The position numbers were made by a program, and so were the translations under genes. The notes below the pieces were generated by a model. The model saw only the letters and a program-made list of their open reading frames with translations, was not told the DNA's origin and searched no databases. A stretch of 47,939 nt of DNA from JBOGIG01 sp050742455 (GTDB lineage Bacteria; Actinomycetota; Acidimicrobiia; Acidimicrobiales; JBOGIG01). This document shows positions 23,601 through 30,925 of this stretch, piece after piece; the stretch's first letter is position 1; each line of letters starts with the position of its first letter. The stretch is taken from NCBI GenBank assembly GCA_050742455.1, contig JBOGIG010000067.1:1-47939 (forward strand), written 5' to 3'.

Positions 23601-24116
23601 CTAGGGATTGGACGAGGAGGTCTGTTGAGCCCGTTCGAAGGCCTCGGCGATCACCCGGCGGGCTACTTCGGCCTCGTCGTAGCCTTGGGTGGAGGTGGAT
23701 TTGCCTGGTTCCAGTTCCTTGTAGACGTCGAAGAAGTGCTCGATCTCGGCCAGGAGATGACCGGGTAGGTCCTTTAGGTCACGGGCCGGCTCCCAGATCG
23801 GATCGCCATCGAGTACGCAGATGATCTTGGCGTCGGGGCCTTGCTCGTCCTGCATCCAAAAGACCCCGAGGGGGCGGGCCTTCACCCAGCACCCCGGGAA
23901 GGTCGGGTCCTCCAACAACACCAGGGCGTCGAGGGGGTCACCGTCCTCCCCAAGGGTGTCGGGAATGAACCCGTAGTCAGCCGGATAGAACGTGGCCGAG
24001 AACAGCCTGCGATCCAGGCGCATGACGTGGGCCTCGTGGTCGTACTCGTATTTGTTGCGACTTCCTTTGGGTATCTCGATAACGACGTCGATGGCCTCAG
24101 GACCGTGGGTTTGCAC
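23601..24116 (-). CDS. ppa: Inorganic pyrophosphatase (family I, soluble)
   Basis: The protein has 171 aa from a GTG at 24116. VVIEIPKGSRNKYEYDHEAHVMRLDR is the conserved N-terminal strand, YPADYGFIPDTLGEDGDPLDALVLLEDPTFPGC carries the metal-binding Asp cluster (DGDPLD), and VLDGDP and DLPGHLLAEIEHFFDVYKELEPGK complete the active site. The enzyme splits pyrophosphate to phosphate in the cytoplasm and drives biosynthetic reactions. Longer starts would overlap the divergent UbiB-like gene. The 43 bp between the two starts must hold both promoters. Confidence 0.93.
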   Translation of the reverse strand: MQTHGPEAIDVVIEIPKGSRNKYEYDHEAHVMRLDRRLFSATFYPADYGFIPDTLGEDGDPLDALVLLEDPTFPGCWVKARPLGVFWMQDEQGPDAKIICVLDGDPIWEPARDLKDLPGHLLAEIEHFFDVYKELEPGKSTSTQGYDEAEVARRVIAEAFERAQQTSSSNP

Positions 24117-24159
24117 CGGGCAATAATGCCGCGTCGGCGCCGTTGGGTACAGTCTCGAT
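24117..24159. promoter_or_regulatory. Compact bidirectional promoter region, ppa / ubiB-like
   Basis: On the plus strand TACAGT (24148-24153) is a TANNNT -10 ending 6 nt before the GTG at 24160, so the UbiB-like mRNA should be leaderless. On the minus strand CATTAT lies 6 nt before the pyrophosphatase GTG at 24116 and is a weaker -10 candidate. No Shine-Dalgarno sequence is seen for either gene. Confidence 0.45.
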
Positions 24160-25515
24160 GTGGAAGCCAACCCGTCCTTGCTGGACGCCCCTTCAGCCCA
24201 GGCTCGGACCCGGAGGTTGCGCCAGCTGGCCTGGGCAGGGGTTCGCAACGGGGCCCTACTGGCCAGGGTGCTGGTGACCGACCGTTCCCGACCGGTGCCC
24301 GAGCTCGCCGCCCTCCAGCTGCGGATGGCCTTCCAGGGCCTGGGTCCGACTTTCGTGAAGCTCGCTCAGCTCGTGTCGTCCTCGCCCGGCACCTTCCCCC
24401 AGGTCCTGGTGGAGGAGTTCGCCCACTGCCAGGATTCGGTCCCCCCCGAGTCCTGGGAGACGGTGGGTGCCACGCTACGGTCCGAGCTGGGTGACCTGCA
24501 GGGCAAGTTCCGCTGGATCGACTGGCGGCCCATGGCGGCCGGCTCGATTGCCCAGGTCTACCCGGCCACCCTTGTGGACGGCTCGGATGTGGTCATCAAG
24601 GTTCAGCGCTCCGACCTGCACGACACGCTGCGCCAGGACCTGCGCATGCTGCTCGCCGGAGCCCGGGTCGCGGTCAAGGTCGCCCCACGCTTGGCCGCGG
24701 CAAATCCGGTGGGAGTCATCGAGGACTTCGCGCGCGGCCTGATCGAGGAACTGGCCTTCCGGGTGGAGGCCTCTCACATGGATCGGCTACGGACCATCTT
24801 CGAGGACTGGCCCATCTCCATCCCCACCGTGCACTGGGACCTGACCACGGACAAGGTATTGGTCATGGAGCGACTCGACGGGGTGAAGGTGTCCGACACC
24901 TTTGCCCTGGACCGGATCGCCGTGGACCGGGAGGCCCTGGCCGACACCATCCTGGCCGCCACCATGGCCTCGGGACTGCGCCACGGATTCTTCCACGGCG
25001 ACGGGCATGCCGGGAACATGCTGGTGCTGGAAGGCGGGCGCCTGGGTCTGCTCGACTTCGGCATCGTGGGCCGGCTGAGCCCCGACCACCGACTCAATCT
25101 CTCCCATCTCCTTTACGCCCTAGTGGACAAGCGCTTTGACATAGTGGCCACCTCCATCATGGCCATGGCCGACATGAGCGGAGCCGATATCGAAGGGGCC
25201 GTGGCCGACTTGCAGGCCATATCGGCCCAGTATCTGGACCTCCCCTTGGAGGAGATCCCCATGGGTAAGCTGCTGGGCGATCTGTTGCGCTCGGCCAATC
25301 GACACGGGGTGGTGCTGCCCACCGACCTTGTGCTGATGTTCAAGCAGATCCTCTACCTCGATGGCCTGGGCCGGGTGCTCAATCCGGGGTTCGATGTGTT
25401 CGCCGACGGGGAACGATTTCGTCCCTTCTTGGCTGCCGGGGCCGGGGGCGCACCCGAGGGTGAGAGTCCGCTGCCCCGCGCGCCGCGGATCGGCCTGGGT
25501 CCCGAACCGACCTAA
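24160..25515 (+). CDS. AarF/UbiB/ABC1 family atypical kinase
   Basis: The protein has 451 aa. The family core is clear: LGPTFVKLAQL (the KxGQ motif, here K67-L-A-Q70), PMAAGSIAQVYPA (the Ala-rich loop, here A126-A-G-S129), VVIKVQR (Lys 147), FHGDGHAGNMLV (catalytic loop) and LLDFGIVGRL (metal-binding DFG). UbiB/COQ8 proteins support isoprenoid quinone synthesis or lipid handling through ATPase activity rather than classic protein phosphorylation. The usual C-terminal membrane helix pair is not obvious; the last 30 residues are Pro/Gly-rich. The changes in both signature motifs are notable. A role in menaquinone metabolism is inferred from the family only. Confidence 0.88.
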   Translation: MEANPSLLDAPSAQARTRRLRQLAWAGVRNGALLARVLVTDRSRPVPELAALQLRMAFQGLGPTFVKLAQLVSSSPGTFPQVLVEEFAHCQDSVPPESWETVGATLRSELGDLQGKFRWIDWRPMAAGSIAQVYPATLVDGSDVVIKVQRSDLHDTLRQDLRMLLAGARVAVKVAPRLAAANPVGVIEDFARGLIEELAFRVEASHMDRLRTIFEDWPISIPTVHWDLTTDKVLVMERLDGVKVSDTFALDRIAVDREALADTILAATMASGLRHGFFHGDGHAGNMLVLEGGRLGLLDFGIVGRLSPDHRLNLSHLLYALVDKRFDIVATSIMAMADMSGADIEGAVADLQAISAQYLDLPLEEIPMGKLLGDLLRSANRHGVVLPTDLVLMFKQILYLDGLGRVLNPGFDVFADGERFRPFLAAGAGGAPEGESPLPRAPRIGLGPEPT

Positions 25516-25697
25516 AGGGGATCGACCACCTCGACAGCTGATCGGTAGAGGCTGGTGGGCCTGAGCCGCCAGCGGGTGAGCACTGTGGTCGACGCGTCTT
25601 TGAGGCTTAGGGCTGGATCGTGCCCCTGCCGGTGGTGAGGGACGGCGATTCTCGCCCCGCCCATCAAGCGGCCACCATTGCCCGTTGACCTGCCCAT
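25512..25697 (-). CDS. Possible small protein or gene remnant, unrecognised
   Basis: A 61-codon reverse-strand frame begins at an ATG at 25697 and ends 4 bp inside the UbiB-like gene on the other strand. Its second half (VPHHRQGHDPALSLKDASTT and TVLTRWRLRPTSLYRSAV) looks protein-like but I recognise no family. It lies just downstream of the antitoxin and broken toxin, so it could be debris of the same locus. Low confidence. Confidence 0.2.
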   Translation of the reverse strand: MGRSTGNGGRLMGGARIAVPHHRQGHDPALSLKDASTTVLTRWRLRPTSLYRSAVEVVDPL

Positions 25698-25718
25698 TAG
25701 ACGTCGGCCGGCTGGGTC

Positions 25719-25847
25719 CTACCGCGGAATCGTCCGGTAGACCGCTCCTACGGCCGCGACGGCTGACCGGATGCCCGGCCCGTCGTCGCTGAGATCTTGG
25801 GCGAGGAAGTCCCGCAGAAGGTGGTCGTCGAGCAGTGTGATGCTCAC
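25719..25847 (-). pseudogene. Remnant of a toxin gene partner (internally deleted)
   Basis: The GTG at 25847 overlaps the antitoxin stop in a GTGA, the usual toxin-antitoxin layout. Only 42 codons remain. The first 20 (VSITLLDDHLLRDFLAQDLS) look like the N-terminal strand and helix of a PIN-like toxin, and the last 22 (DDGPGIRSAVAAVGAVYRTI then PR) look like a C-terminal end. The central part with the other acidic active-site residues is missing. Internal deletion is an inference from the layout and length. The product is unlikely to be a nuclease. Confidence 0.5.
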
Positions 25848-26083
25848 TTGGTGGCCAGGTCGGGATCCTCGGCCAGGGAAGCCACGTACTCGGCGTGCTC
25901 GTCACGGGTCAACATGTCGTTGAGGAGGCGGCGCGCCTCTCCCTGGGGAAGCGCCATCACCGCGAAGCCGAGGTCGATCACATCGACCGGACCGCCATGG
26001 TCCAGATTCCAGCGGTGGCGGGCAGCGGCGGGCAACGACAACTGACCCGATGACGATACGAGATACTCCTGGACGCCAGCCAT
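25844..26083 (-). CDS. AbrB/MazE-type antitoxin-like protein
   Basis: The protein has 79 aa. The N-terminal half, YLVSSSGQLSLPAAARHRWNL, is the swapped-hairpin DNA-binding pattern of AbrB/SpoVT antitoxins (a strand, GQ-x-x-LPA-x-xR, a helix, then a strand with VDVIDLG). The C-terminal half is acidic and helical (EARRLLNDMLTRDEHAEYVASL), as in regions that wrap a toxin. It overlaps the shortened toxin frame by 4 bp. An 8-bp inverted repeat lies 11 bp upstream of the start and could be the operator for autoregulation. With the toxin broken, it may only act as a DNA-binding protein. Confidence 0.65.
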   Translation of the reverse strand: MAGVQEYLVSSSGQLSLPAAARHRWNLDHGGPVDVIDLGFAVMALPQGEARRLLNDMLTRDEHAEYVASLAEDPDLATK

Positions 26084-26093
26084 GACCAGATCT

Positions 26094-26124
26094 CACTTGG
26101 TACGAGGTCTTGGCGCACCAAGTG
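26094..26124. promoter_or_regulatory. Inverted repeat upstream of the antitoxin gene
   Basis: CACTTGGT (26094-26101) and ACCAAGTG (26117-26124) form perfect 8-bp arms with a 15-bp spacer. A third CACTTGGT lies at the end of the antitoxin gene (25845-25852). The repeat could be an operator, but it overlaps the transposase remnant and could also belong to that element. Confidence 0.4.
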
Positions 26125-26242
26125 TCAGCGCTTTGGCGACCGTCTCGTCGGCATCATCCACGGCTGCCTCGACCACCACGGCCCCTACAACGAGGACATC
26201 GCCTGGAGTCATCGGACCCAAATAACTGACCTGGTCGCTTGA
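26102..26242 (+). pseudogene. C-terminal remnant of an IS110-like transposase
   Basis: A forward frame with no start reads RFGDRLVGIIHGCLDHHGPY followed by NEDIAWSHRTQITDLVA and a TGA at 26240-26242. This resembles the C-terminal tail of IS110-family DEDD transposases (a long-helix pattern like ANRLVGILHGCL, then YDE-x-xAW). The catalytic and Ser-containing parts are absent. It marks an old insertion that was mostly deleted, next to the broken toxin. Confidence 0.5.
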
Positions 26243-26268
26243 CACTTCGAGCCGTGGGATGACTAGCC

Positions 26269-27450
26269 CTAGCCCTCAGGGGTAGTTCGGGATGGAGGGA
26301 ACAGGCTGGGCCCGGCTCCCATGGCAGGGAGAGGACGCGCCCGACCGGGCGAGCCGCGGGGAGCCAGGCCCAGGTCCTCGTAAAGAGCGGTGTTGATGGC
26401 TTCGAAACGGGCATAATGGCGATCGAACCCGGGCATCCCGTTGCACTGGATGACCGCCACCAGGCCGTATTCGGGGTCAGCCAGGGCCACCGACGACTGA
26501 GCGCCACCGTGGCCGAAAGCCCGGGGGGAATTGTGCCGACCCATCGATGAGGAGTCGACGAAGAACCCCAGTCCCCAGTCGCATTGCACCTTGAACGTCT
26601 TGTCGTACATGCCAACCCGGTGGCGGGCAACCAGGGCTTCGCACGACTGGGGCGAGATGATGCGGACCCCGTCCCGGGCGCCCCGCTGGAGCATCATTTC
26701 GTAAAAGAGTCCCAATTGACGGATCGGTCCCCGTCCTCCTCCGCCCGGTAGGCAGGCGGCCAGGGCCCGAGGAGTATCGAGGAAGTCCAAGGCAACCGGC
26801 TCGGGTCCGGAGGTCTCGAACATGGCGCCCAGGCGATCGCCGTAGCGGGCGTGTTGGTCGACCGGCATGCCCACCCAGCAGTCCACCATCCCCAAGGGCT
26901 CGAAGATCTCCTGGCGTACGTAGGCATCAAATCCCCTGCCGTCGAGGCGGCGGATGATCTCGGCCAGCATGTTCATGCCTGCGGCCAGGTGGTATCCGGC
27001 CCGCTGACCCGGTACCCATCCCGGCTCCAACTTGGCCGCGCAGGTGGCGGCGATCATCTCGTCCCAAGAACCCCGCGCCTGGTCGGCCGAGCGGAATCCC
27101 CCGGTATGGGTCAGCAGATGTCGGATGGTCACCGCCTCCTTGCCGTTGGCGGCGAACTCGGGTACGTGGCGGCACACCTGGTCATCGATTTCGAGCAGCC
27201 CCGCCTCCCAGCAGCGGGCTACGGCCACGGCCACAGTGGGCTTGGTCATGGAGAACCACGTCACCATGGAGTCGGTGGTCATGGCCTGCCCCGGCCGCGC
27301 TTGGCCCAGCGCCGTGTCGGAGACCACCTCGCCGTCGATCGAGACATAGATCTGGGCCCCGAGGTGTAATCCGTGGGCGATGCCATCCTCGATGACGGCC
27401 AACGTGGCATCGAGCGGTGTGGTTGGTTCCTGGACCGCTTCGGTGGTCAC
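26269..27450 (-). CDS. Serine hydrolase, class C beta-lactamase/esterase family
   Basis: The protein has 393 aa from a GTG at 27450. The active-site SxxK is in WFSMTKP, the Tyr motif is GYHLAAGMN, and the third motif is FGHGGAQSS (HGG in place of KTG). This set is typical of EstB-like esterases and lipid-related beta-lactamase-fold hydrolases of actinobacteria, not of true beta-lactamases. There is no signal peptide, so it is probably cytoplasmic. The last 40 residues are Pro/Arg-rich and not conserved. The start overlaps the stop of the upstream SDR gene (GTGA), so the two genes are translationally coupled. Confidence 0.85.
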   Translation of the reverse strand: MTTEAVQEPTTPLDATLAVIEDGIAHGLHLGAQIYVSIDGEVVSDTALGQARPGQAMTTDSMVTWFSMTKPTVAVAVARCWEAGLLEIDDQVCRHVPEFAANGKEAVTIRHLLTHTGGFRSADQARGSWDEMIAATCAAKLEPGWVPGQRAGYHLAAGMNMLAEIIRRLDGRGFDAYVRQEIFEPLGMVDCWVGMPVDQHARYGDRLGAMFETSGPEPVALDFLDTPRALAACLPGGGGRGPIRQLGLFYEMMLQRGARDGVRIISPQSCEALVARHRVGMYDKTFKVQCDWGLGFFVDSSSMGRHNSPRAFGHGGAQSSVALADPEYGLVAVIQCNGMPGFDRHYARFEAINTALYEDLGLAPRGSPGRARPLPAMGAGPSLFPPSRTTPEG

Positions 27451-28391
27451 GCCGGGATCTCGCTCCCGGCCTGGACGATGTTGGTCATCCGGGCTTTCAC
27501 CACCTCTACCATGTCCGGGTGGGTCAGCAAATAGAAGCGCTTGGCTACGATCCCGTCCAGCACTATGTCAGCCACCCGGGCCGGTTCGATGCCACCGGAG
27601 ATGAGTTGATCGATGATCCCACCGGGGTCGCCAGCTATGCCCACCTCGACGGTTTGATCGCTTGCAGGGTCATCCCCGCCCCCGACTCCGGCTCCGCCCC
27701 CGGCTCCGGCTCCGCCCCCGACTCCGACTCCGACTCCGCCCCCGGCTCCGGTCTGGCCTGGGTCCGTTGTCGCCCCCTCCCCTGGGCGGTTGCGGCCCGA
27801 CTCGTGTATGCGCGTACGGACCCAACCCGGGCACAGGACCGACACCGAGACATTGCTGGCGCTTAAGGACAGCTCGGCCTGGAGGGTCTCCGAAATGCCG
27901 ACGACGGCGTACTTCGATGCGTTGTAGGGCGCCATGAATGGCGCAGCCAGGAGCCCGGCCATGGACGCGGTGTTGACCACGTGGCCCTCCTCCCCACCTT
28001 TGACCATGGGGCCGAGAAAAGATCTGATGCCGTTGATGACTCCCCACAGGTTCACCCCCAGCACCCAGCTCCAGTCCTGGATGCGCAGGTCCGCCATGGG
28101 GCCGCCCGCTCCGACCCCAGCGTTGTTGCACAGTATGTGCACCGCACCGAAGGTGTCGTAGGCGGCCTGGGCTAGGGCGTCTACGGAGTCTGGGTCCGAG
28201 ACGTCACAGATCATGTCGAAGGTCTCGACGCCGGCGGCGTTCAATTCTGCCGCGGCCTGGGCGAGGGGCTCCTTTTCGATGTCGGCCAGGACCACCTTCA
28301 TGCCCTCCCGGGCGAAGCGTTTAGCCAGCGCCAGGCCGATCCCGCTGGCCGCCCCGGTTACCACGGCCACCCGATCGGTGAATTCCTCCAT
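27447..28391 (-). CDS. Short-chain dehydrogenase/reductase with a Gly-rich insertion
   Basis: The protein has 314 aa. The cofactor site is VTGAASGIG, with a D in VVLADIEK that favours NAD(H). NNAG and the catalytic set NTASMAG plus PYNASKYAV are intact. After the substrate-loop region (CPGWVRTRIHESGRNRP) there is an insertion of about 25 Gly, Ala and Val residues encoded by a hexanucleotide repeat; SDRs of this type usually have a short loop here. The rest (IEPARVADIVLDGIVAKRFYLLTHPD) is normal. It is the first gene of a two-gene operon with the serine hydrolase. Confidence 0.87.
   Translation of the reverse strand: MEEFTDRVAVVTGAASGIGLALAKRFAREGMKVVLADIEKEPLAQAAAELNAAGVETFDMICDVSDPDSVDALAQAAYDTFGAVHILCNNAGVGAGGPMADLRIQDWSWVLGVNLWGVINGIRSFLGPMVKGGEEGHVVNTASMAGLLAAPFMAPYNASKYAVVGISETLQAELSLSASNVSVSVLCPGWVRTRIHESGRNRPGEGATTDPGQTGAGGGVGVGVGGGAGAGGGAGVGGGDDPASDQTVEVGIAGDPGGIIDQLISGGIEPARVADIVLDGIVAKRFYLLTHPDMVEVVKARMTNIVQAGSEIPA
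27675..27752. repeat. Hexanucleotide-based repeat inside the SDR gene
   Basis: Variants of CTCCGC, CTCCGG and CTCCGA alternate with CCCC runs for about 78 bp. On the coding strand it reads as Gly-Ala/Val-Gly codons. Changes by 6 bp keep the frame, so the loop could vary in length between strains. Confidence 0.8.
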
Positions 28392-28410
28392 GTAGGCGTT
28401 CCTTTCTCGT

Positions 28411-28435
28411 CGACCTGCCGGTGCGGGCGAGGTCG
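28411..28435. promoter_or_regulatory. Interrupted dyad in the SDR/methyltransferase divergent region
   Basis: CGACCT (28411-28416) pairs with AGGTCG (28430-28435) across 13 bp. It lies 20 bp upstream of the SDR start. It could be an operator or a leader hairpin. TAGCCT at 28479-28484 is a -10 candidate for the rightward methyltransferase, giving a leader of about 40 nt. Confidence 0.3.
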
Positions 28436-28532
28436 CTTGTCCCTACCGTCCGCCCACCTTAGGTCGGCTCCGGGGCTCTAGCCTTGAGCCCAGGCAGGCT
28501 TGCCCGCCGGACCAAGGGGGAAGGAGGACGTC

Positions 28533-29321
28533 ATGGCCGGACCAGTGCTTGGAGAGGTGGAGGAGTCTCGCCGGGAGCCCAATCGGTTCGCGAACGGATT
28601 GTTCTCCGGTCTCGGATCGCGCTATGACCTCTTGGCCGAGGTGCTTTCGTTCGGCCAGAACCGCCGGTGGCGCCGGGCCATGGTGGAGCGGATGGAGAAG
28701 GGGTTAGGGGGCCGCCGCGGCCCGGACCGTTCAGGCCTGCGGCCCCGCATTTTGGACGTCGCCACCGGCACCGCTGGAGTGGCCCTGGCCCTGGAGCGCC
28801 GCCTGGGGTCAGATGTGGTGGGTGTGGACCTGACCCCAGGGATGCTGGACCGGGGCCGGCACAACATCGGCCAGGCCGGTCGGTCCCACCGGATCGTTCT
28901 TGCCGCCGGGCGGGCCGAGCAGCTGCCCTTTCCTGATGCCAGTTTTGACGGGCTGACTTTTACCTACCTGTTGCGCTACGTGGCCGATCCCGCCGCCACC
29001 CTGGCCGAGTTGGCCCGGGTCGTCAGACCGGGTGGGCCGGTGGCTTCCCTGGAATTCGCCGTCCCAGATGGTGCCTTGTGGGGACCGGCATGGTGGGCAT
29101 ACACCAGGGCAATTTTGCCGGTGGCAGGTGGCATCACGGGTGGACGAGAGTGGTTCAGGGTGGGTCGTTTCCTCGGTCCGAGCATCGACCGCCACTACCG
29201 CACCTACCCAGTGGACTGGACGGTAGGTGCCTGGCAGAAGGCGGGGTTGACCGAGGTGGCTACGAGGCCCATGAGCCTGGGTGGGGGCCTTGTCATGTGG
29301 GGACGACGTGGCGGGGCCTGA
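28533..29321 (+). CDS. SAM-dependent methyltransferase, UbiE/MenG-like
   Basis: The protein has 262 aa. A strong AAGGAGG lies before the ATG at 28533. The N-terminal part (ANGLFSGLGSRYDLLAEVLSFGQNRRWRRAM) matches the opening of demethylmenaquinone methyltransferases (usually FxxIAxxYDxxNxxLSxGxxxxWR). Motif I is ILDVATGTAGVALAL, then VVGVDLTPGML, and motif II/III LPFPDASFDGLTFTYLLRYVADPAATLAELARVVRPGG. MenG carries out the last step of menaquinone synthesis. The lower match in the first motif leaves room for another quinone or small-molecule methyltransferase. The next gene starts before its stop. Confidence 0.8.
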   Translation: MAGPVLGEVEESRREPNRFANGLFSGLGSRYDLLAEVLSFGQNRRWRRAMVERMEKGLGGRRGPDRSGLRPRILDVATGTAGVALALERRLGSDVVGVDLTPGMLDRGRHNIGQAGRSHRIVLAAGRAEQLPFPDASFDGLTFTYLLRYVADPAATLAELARVVRPGGPVASLEFAVPDGALWGPAWWAYTRAILPVAGGITGGREWFRVGRFLGPSIDRHYRTYPVDWTVGAWQKAGLTEVATRPMSLGGGLVMWGRRGGA

Positions 29322-30054
29322 GGCGGCGCCCCGGGCGGCCTTTTACGCTGCCCCGGGGGGGAAGGGGGGATGGCGGGACTGGTGGACGGTGCTTCACCCT
29401 CCCTATACCGCCTGGCACCTTGGCTATGTGGTGATTGGGGCCTGCCTGGCTCCCACGGTGTCGACCGCGGTGCTGGTGGCCAGCCTCGTTGCGTTCTTCC
29501 TGGCCGTGGGAGTGGCCGCCCATGCCCTCGACGAACTGAACGACCGGCCCCTGCGAACCGGCATCGCTTCGGGCTCTTTGGTGGCAGTAACGGCGGTCTC
29601 GCTCACCGGGGCTGTGGCCCTCGGGGCCCTGGGGATATCGAGAGTGGGTTGGGGCCTGGTGGCCTTCATGGTGGTGGGGGTCGGTTTGGTGGTCGGCTAC
29701 AACCTGGAACTGATCGGGGGGCGACTCCATAACGACGTCACTTTTGCCCTGGCCTGGGGCGCGTTTCCCGTTCTTGTGGGTTATTACGCCCAGGCCCATT
29801 CGATCAGCCTGGCCGCCGTAGCCGGAGCAGTGGGGGCTTTCGGTCTTTCCCAGGCCCAGCGGCGTCTGTCGACCCCGGCCCGGGACCTGCGCCGGAGAGC
29901 CGGCGTGGTGGAGGGTCGGATCACCTACGAGGGTGGGCGCACCGAGCCCATCGGGCGGTCCGGCCTGCTCGCTCCCCTGGAGGCTGCCCTGTCGGCCATG
30001 TCCTGGGCTGTCGTGGCCCTGGCCCTGGCCTTGGCTTTGGAGCGGCTGGGTTGA
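29308..30054 (+). CDS. Polytopic membrane protein, UbiA-like by weak resemblance
   Basis: About 248 aa from a GTG at 29308, with GGGGAC just upstream and a 14-bp overlap with the methyltransferase gene; a GTG at 29281 is the alternative. Seven or eight hydrophobic helices are visible. FLAVGVAAHALDELNDRPLRTGI lies after the second helix, where UbiA prenyltransferases carry their first Asp-rich motif, but NDxxDxxxD is incomplete. A second site near GYNLELIGGRLHNDVTFALAWG also recalls UbiA. The tight coupling to a MenG-like enzyme supports a quinone or prenyl-lipid role, but this is inference. It may be a non-catalytic relative. Confidence 0.55.
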   Translation: MAGPEAAPRAAFYAAPGGKGGWRDWWTVLHPPYTAWHLGYVVIGACLAPTVSTAVLVASLVAFFLAVGVAAHALDELNDRPLRTGIASGSLVAVTAVSLTGAVALGALGISRVGWGLVAFMVVGVGLVVGYNLELIGGRLHNDVTFALAWGAFPVLVGYYAQAHSISLAAVAGAVGAFGLSQAQRRLSTPARDLRRRAGVVEGRITYEGGRTEPIGRSGLLAPLEAALSAMSWAVVALALALALERLG

Positions 30055-30127
30055 TGCGAGTCCGGGGCGCCCTCATCGGCCGGCCCCATCCGGCCCGGGA
30101 TCGGGCGCTGCGTTAGTGCCGCCCGCC

Positions 30128-30820
30128 TCATGCGCCCCCCTGGACCTGCAACAGTCGTACGACAAAATGAGTGACCGGTGTTCCCACTGCCCCCTGCGCC
30201 GTGGTGGACGAGATCGTAATCCCTACTTCCCAGTAGAACCCGTCACTCGAGGGCCGCATGGCCAGGATCTCCTTGCCGGCCTGGTGGGCTGGGGTCGAGG
30301 TGGAATTGATCCTCCAACCGAGCGATGGGAGTTCAGTCCGAAAGAAGCTAACCAGGCTGTCGAACAGCCCGTTGACGTTGTAGCCCACGGCCCGGTCGTA
30401 GGGTCCGCTCAGGCGGTCATTGTTGGTATACGTGGCACCTTTGGCCGTATTTGGGATCACCAGCGATCCCAAAATGTCAGGGGGAGGCTCCCCGCTGGAC
30501 ATCAGCCGGGCGAAGTCGCTCGCCACCGAACGCCACGGGCCGGCGAGCAAGGGATTGGTGGACCCGGCCAAGCCGGGAAGCGTTCCAGTAGGTGACACCA
30601 AGGTGGACTCCGTCGGCTTGGCCGTTCCCTTCGGATGGCTGTTGGAAACGAGTACCACCGCCCCGAAGGCAATGATCACGGCCACGATGACGGCGGCGAC
30701 GGCGATGGCCTGATTGCGCGGGTAGTTCCCGGCACGGGGGGACGAAGGCCGACGAGGGGAACCGTTCCTGGTGGGAGATCCGTTCCCGGCGTGAGATCCG
30801 GCGGTATCGTGGGACTCCAT
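30128..30820 (-). CDS. Hypothetical membrane-anchored secreted protein
   Basis: The protein has 230 aa. A polar, Ser/Pro-rich N-terminus of about 36 residues is followed by one membrane helix (about 38-59, AIAVAAVIVAVIIAFGAVVL). The remainder is probably outside the cell: a PTEST/SPTG spacer and a small domain with SVASDFARLMSSGEPPPDILGSLVIPNTA and FRTELPSLGWRINSTS. I recognise no family. It is divergent from the MerR gene, 51 bp from that gene's mini-ORF start, and may be its target because a MerR-like palindrome lies between them. Confidence 0.65.
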   Translation of the reverse strand: MESHDTAGSHAGNGSPTRNGSPRRPSSPRAGNYPRNQAIAVAAVIVAVIIAFGAVVLVSNSHPKGTAKPTESTLVSPTGTLPGLAGSTNPLLAGPWRSVASDFARLMSSGEPPPDILGSLVIPNTAKGATYTNNDRLSGPYDRAVGYNVNGLFDSLVSFFRTELPSLGWRINSTSTPAHQAGKEILAMRPSSDGFYWEVGITISSTTAQGAVGTPVTHFVVRLLQVQGGA

Positions 30821-30860
30821 GGGGCAAGCATTCCATACGGGCCAGGGGATGCGACTAACG

Positions 30861-30876
30861 TTTACGTCAACATGAA
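30861..30876. promoter_or_regulatory. MerR (LiuR-type) operator-like palindrome
   Basis: TTTACGTCAACATGAA resembles the LiuR-class MerR site TTTACGT-n2-ACGTAAA; the left half is exact and the right half has two changes. It lies between the divergent hypothetical membrane protein and merR, next to a possible rightward -10 (TAACGT, 30856-30861). The regulator could repress itself here. Confidence 0.45.
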
Positions 30877-30925
30877 GGATCTCACGGCGACCGGACTGCC
30901 AGTAGCGCAGGGGCGTGCAAATTGA
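30872..30925 (+). CDS. 17-codon leader ORF coupled to merR
   Basis: ATG 30872 opens a 17-codon frame (MKDLTATGLPVAQGRAN). Its TGA overlaps the merR TTG start (TTGA). TAACGT 10 nt before the ATG is a possible -10, which would give a leader of only a few bases. The ribosome binding site for merR (AGGGG) lies inside the mini-ORF. Translation of merR may depend on termination and reinitiation here. Confidence 0.4.
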   Translation: MKDLTATGLPVAQGRAN

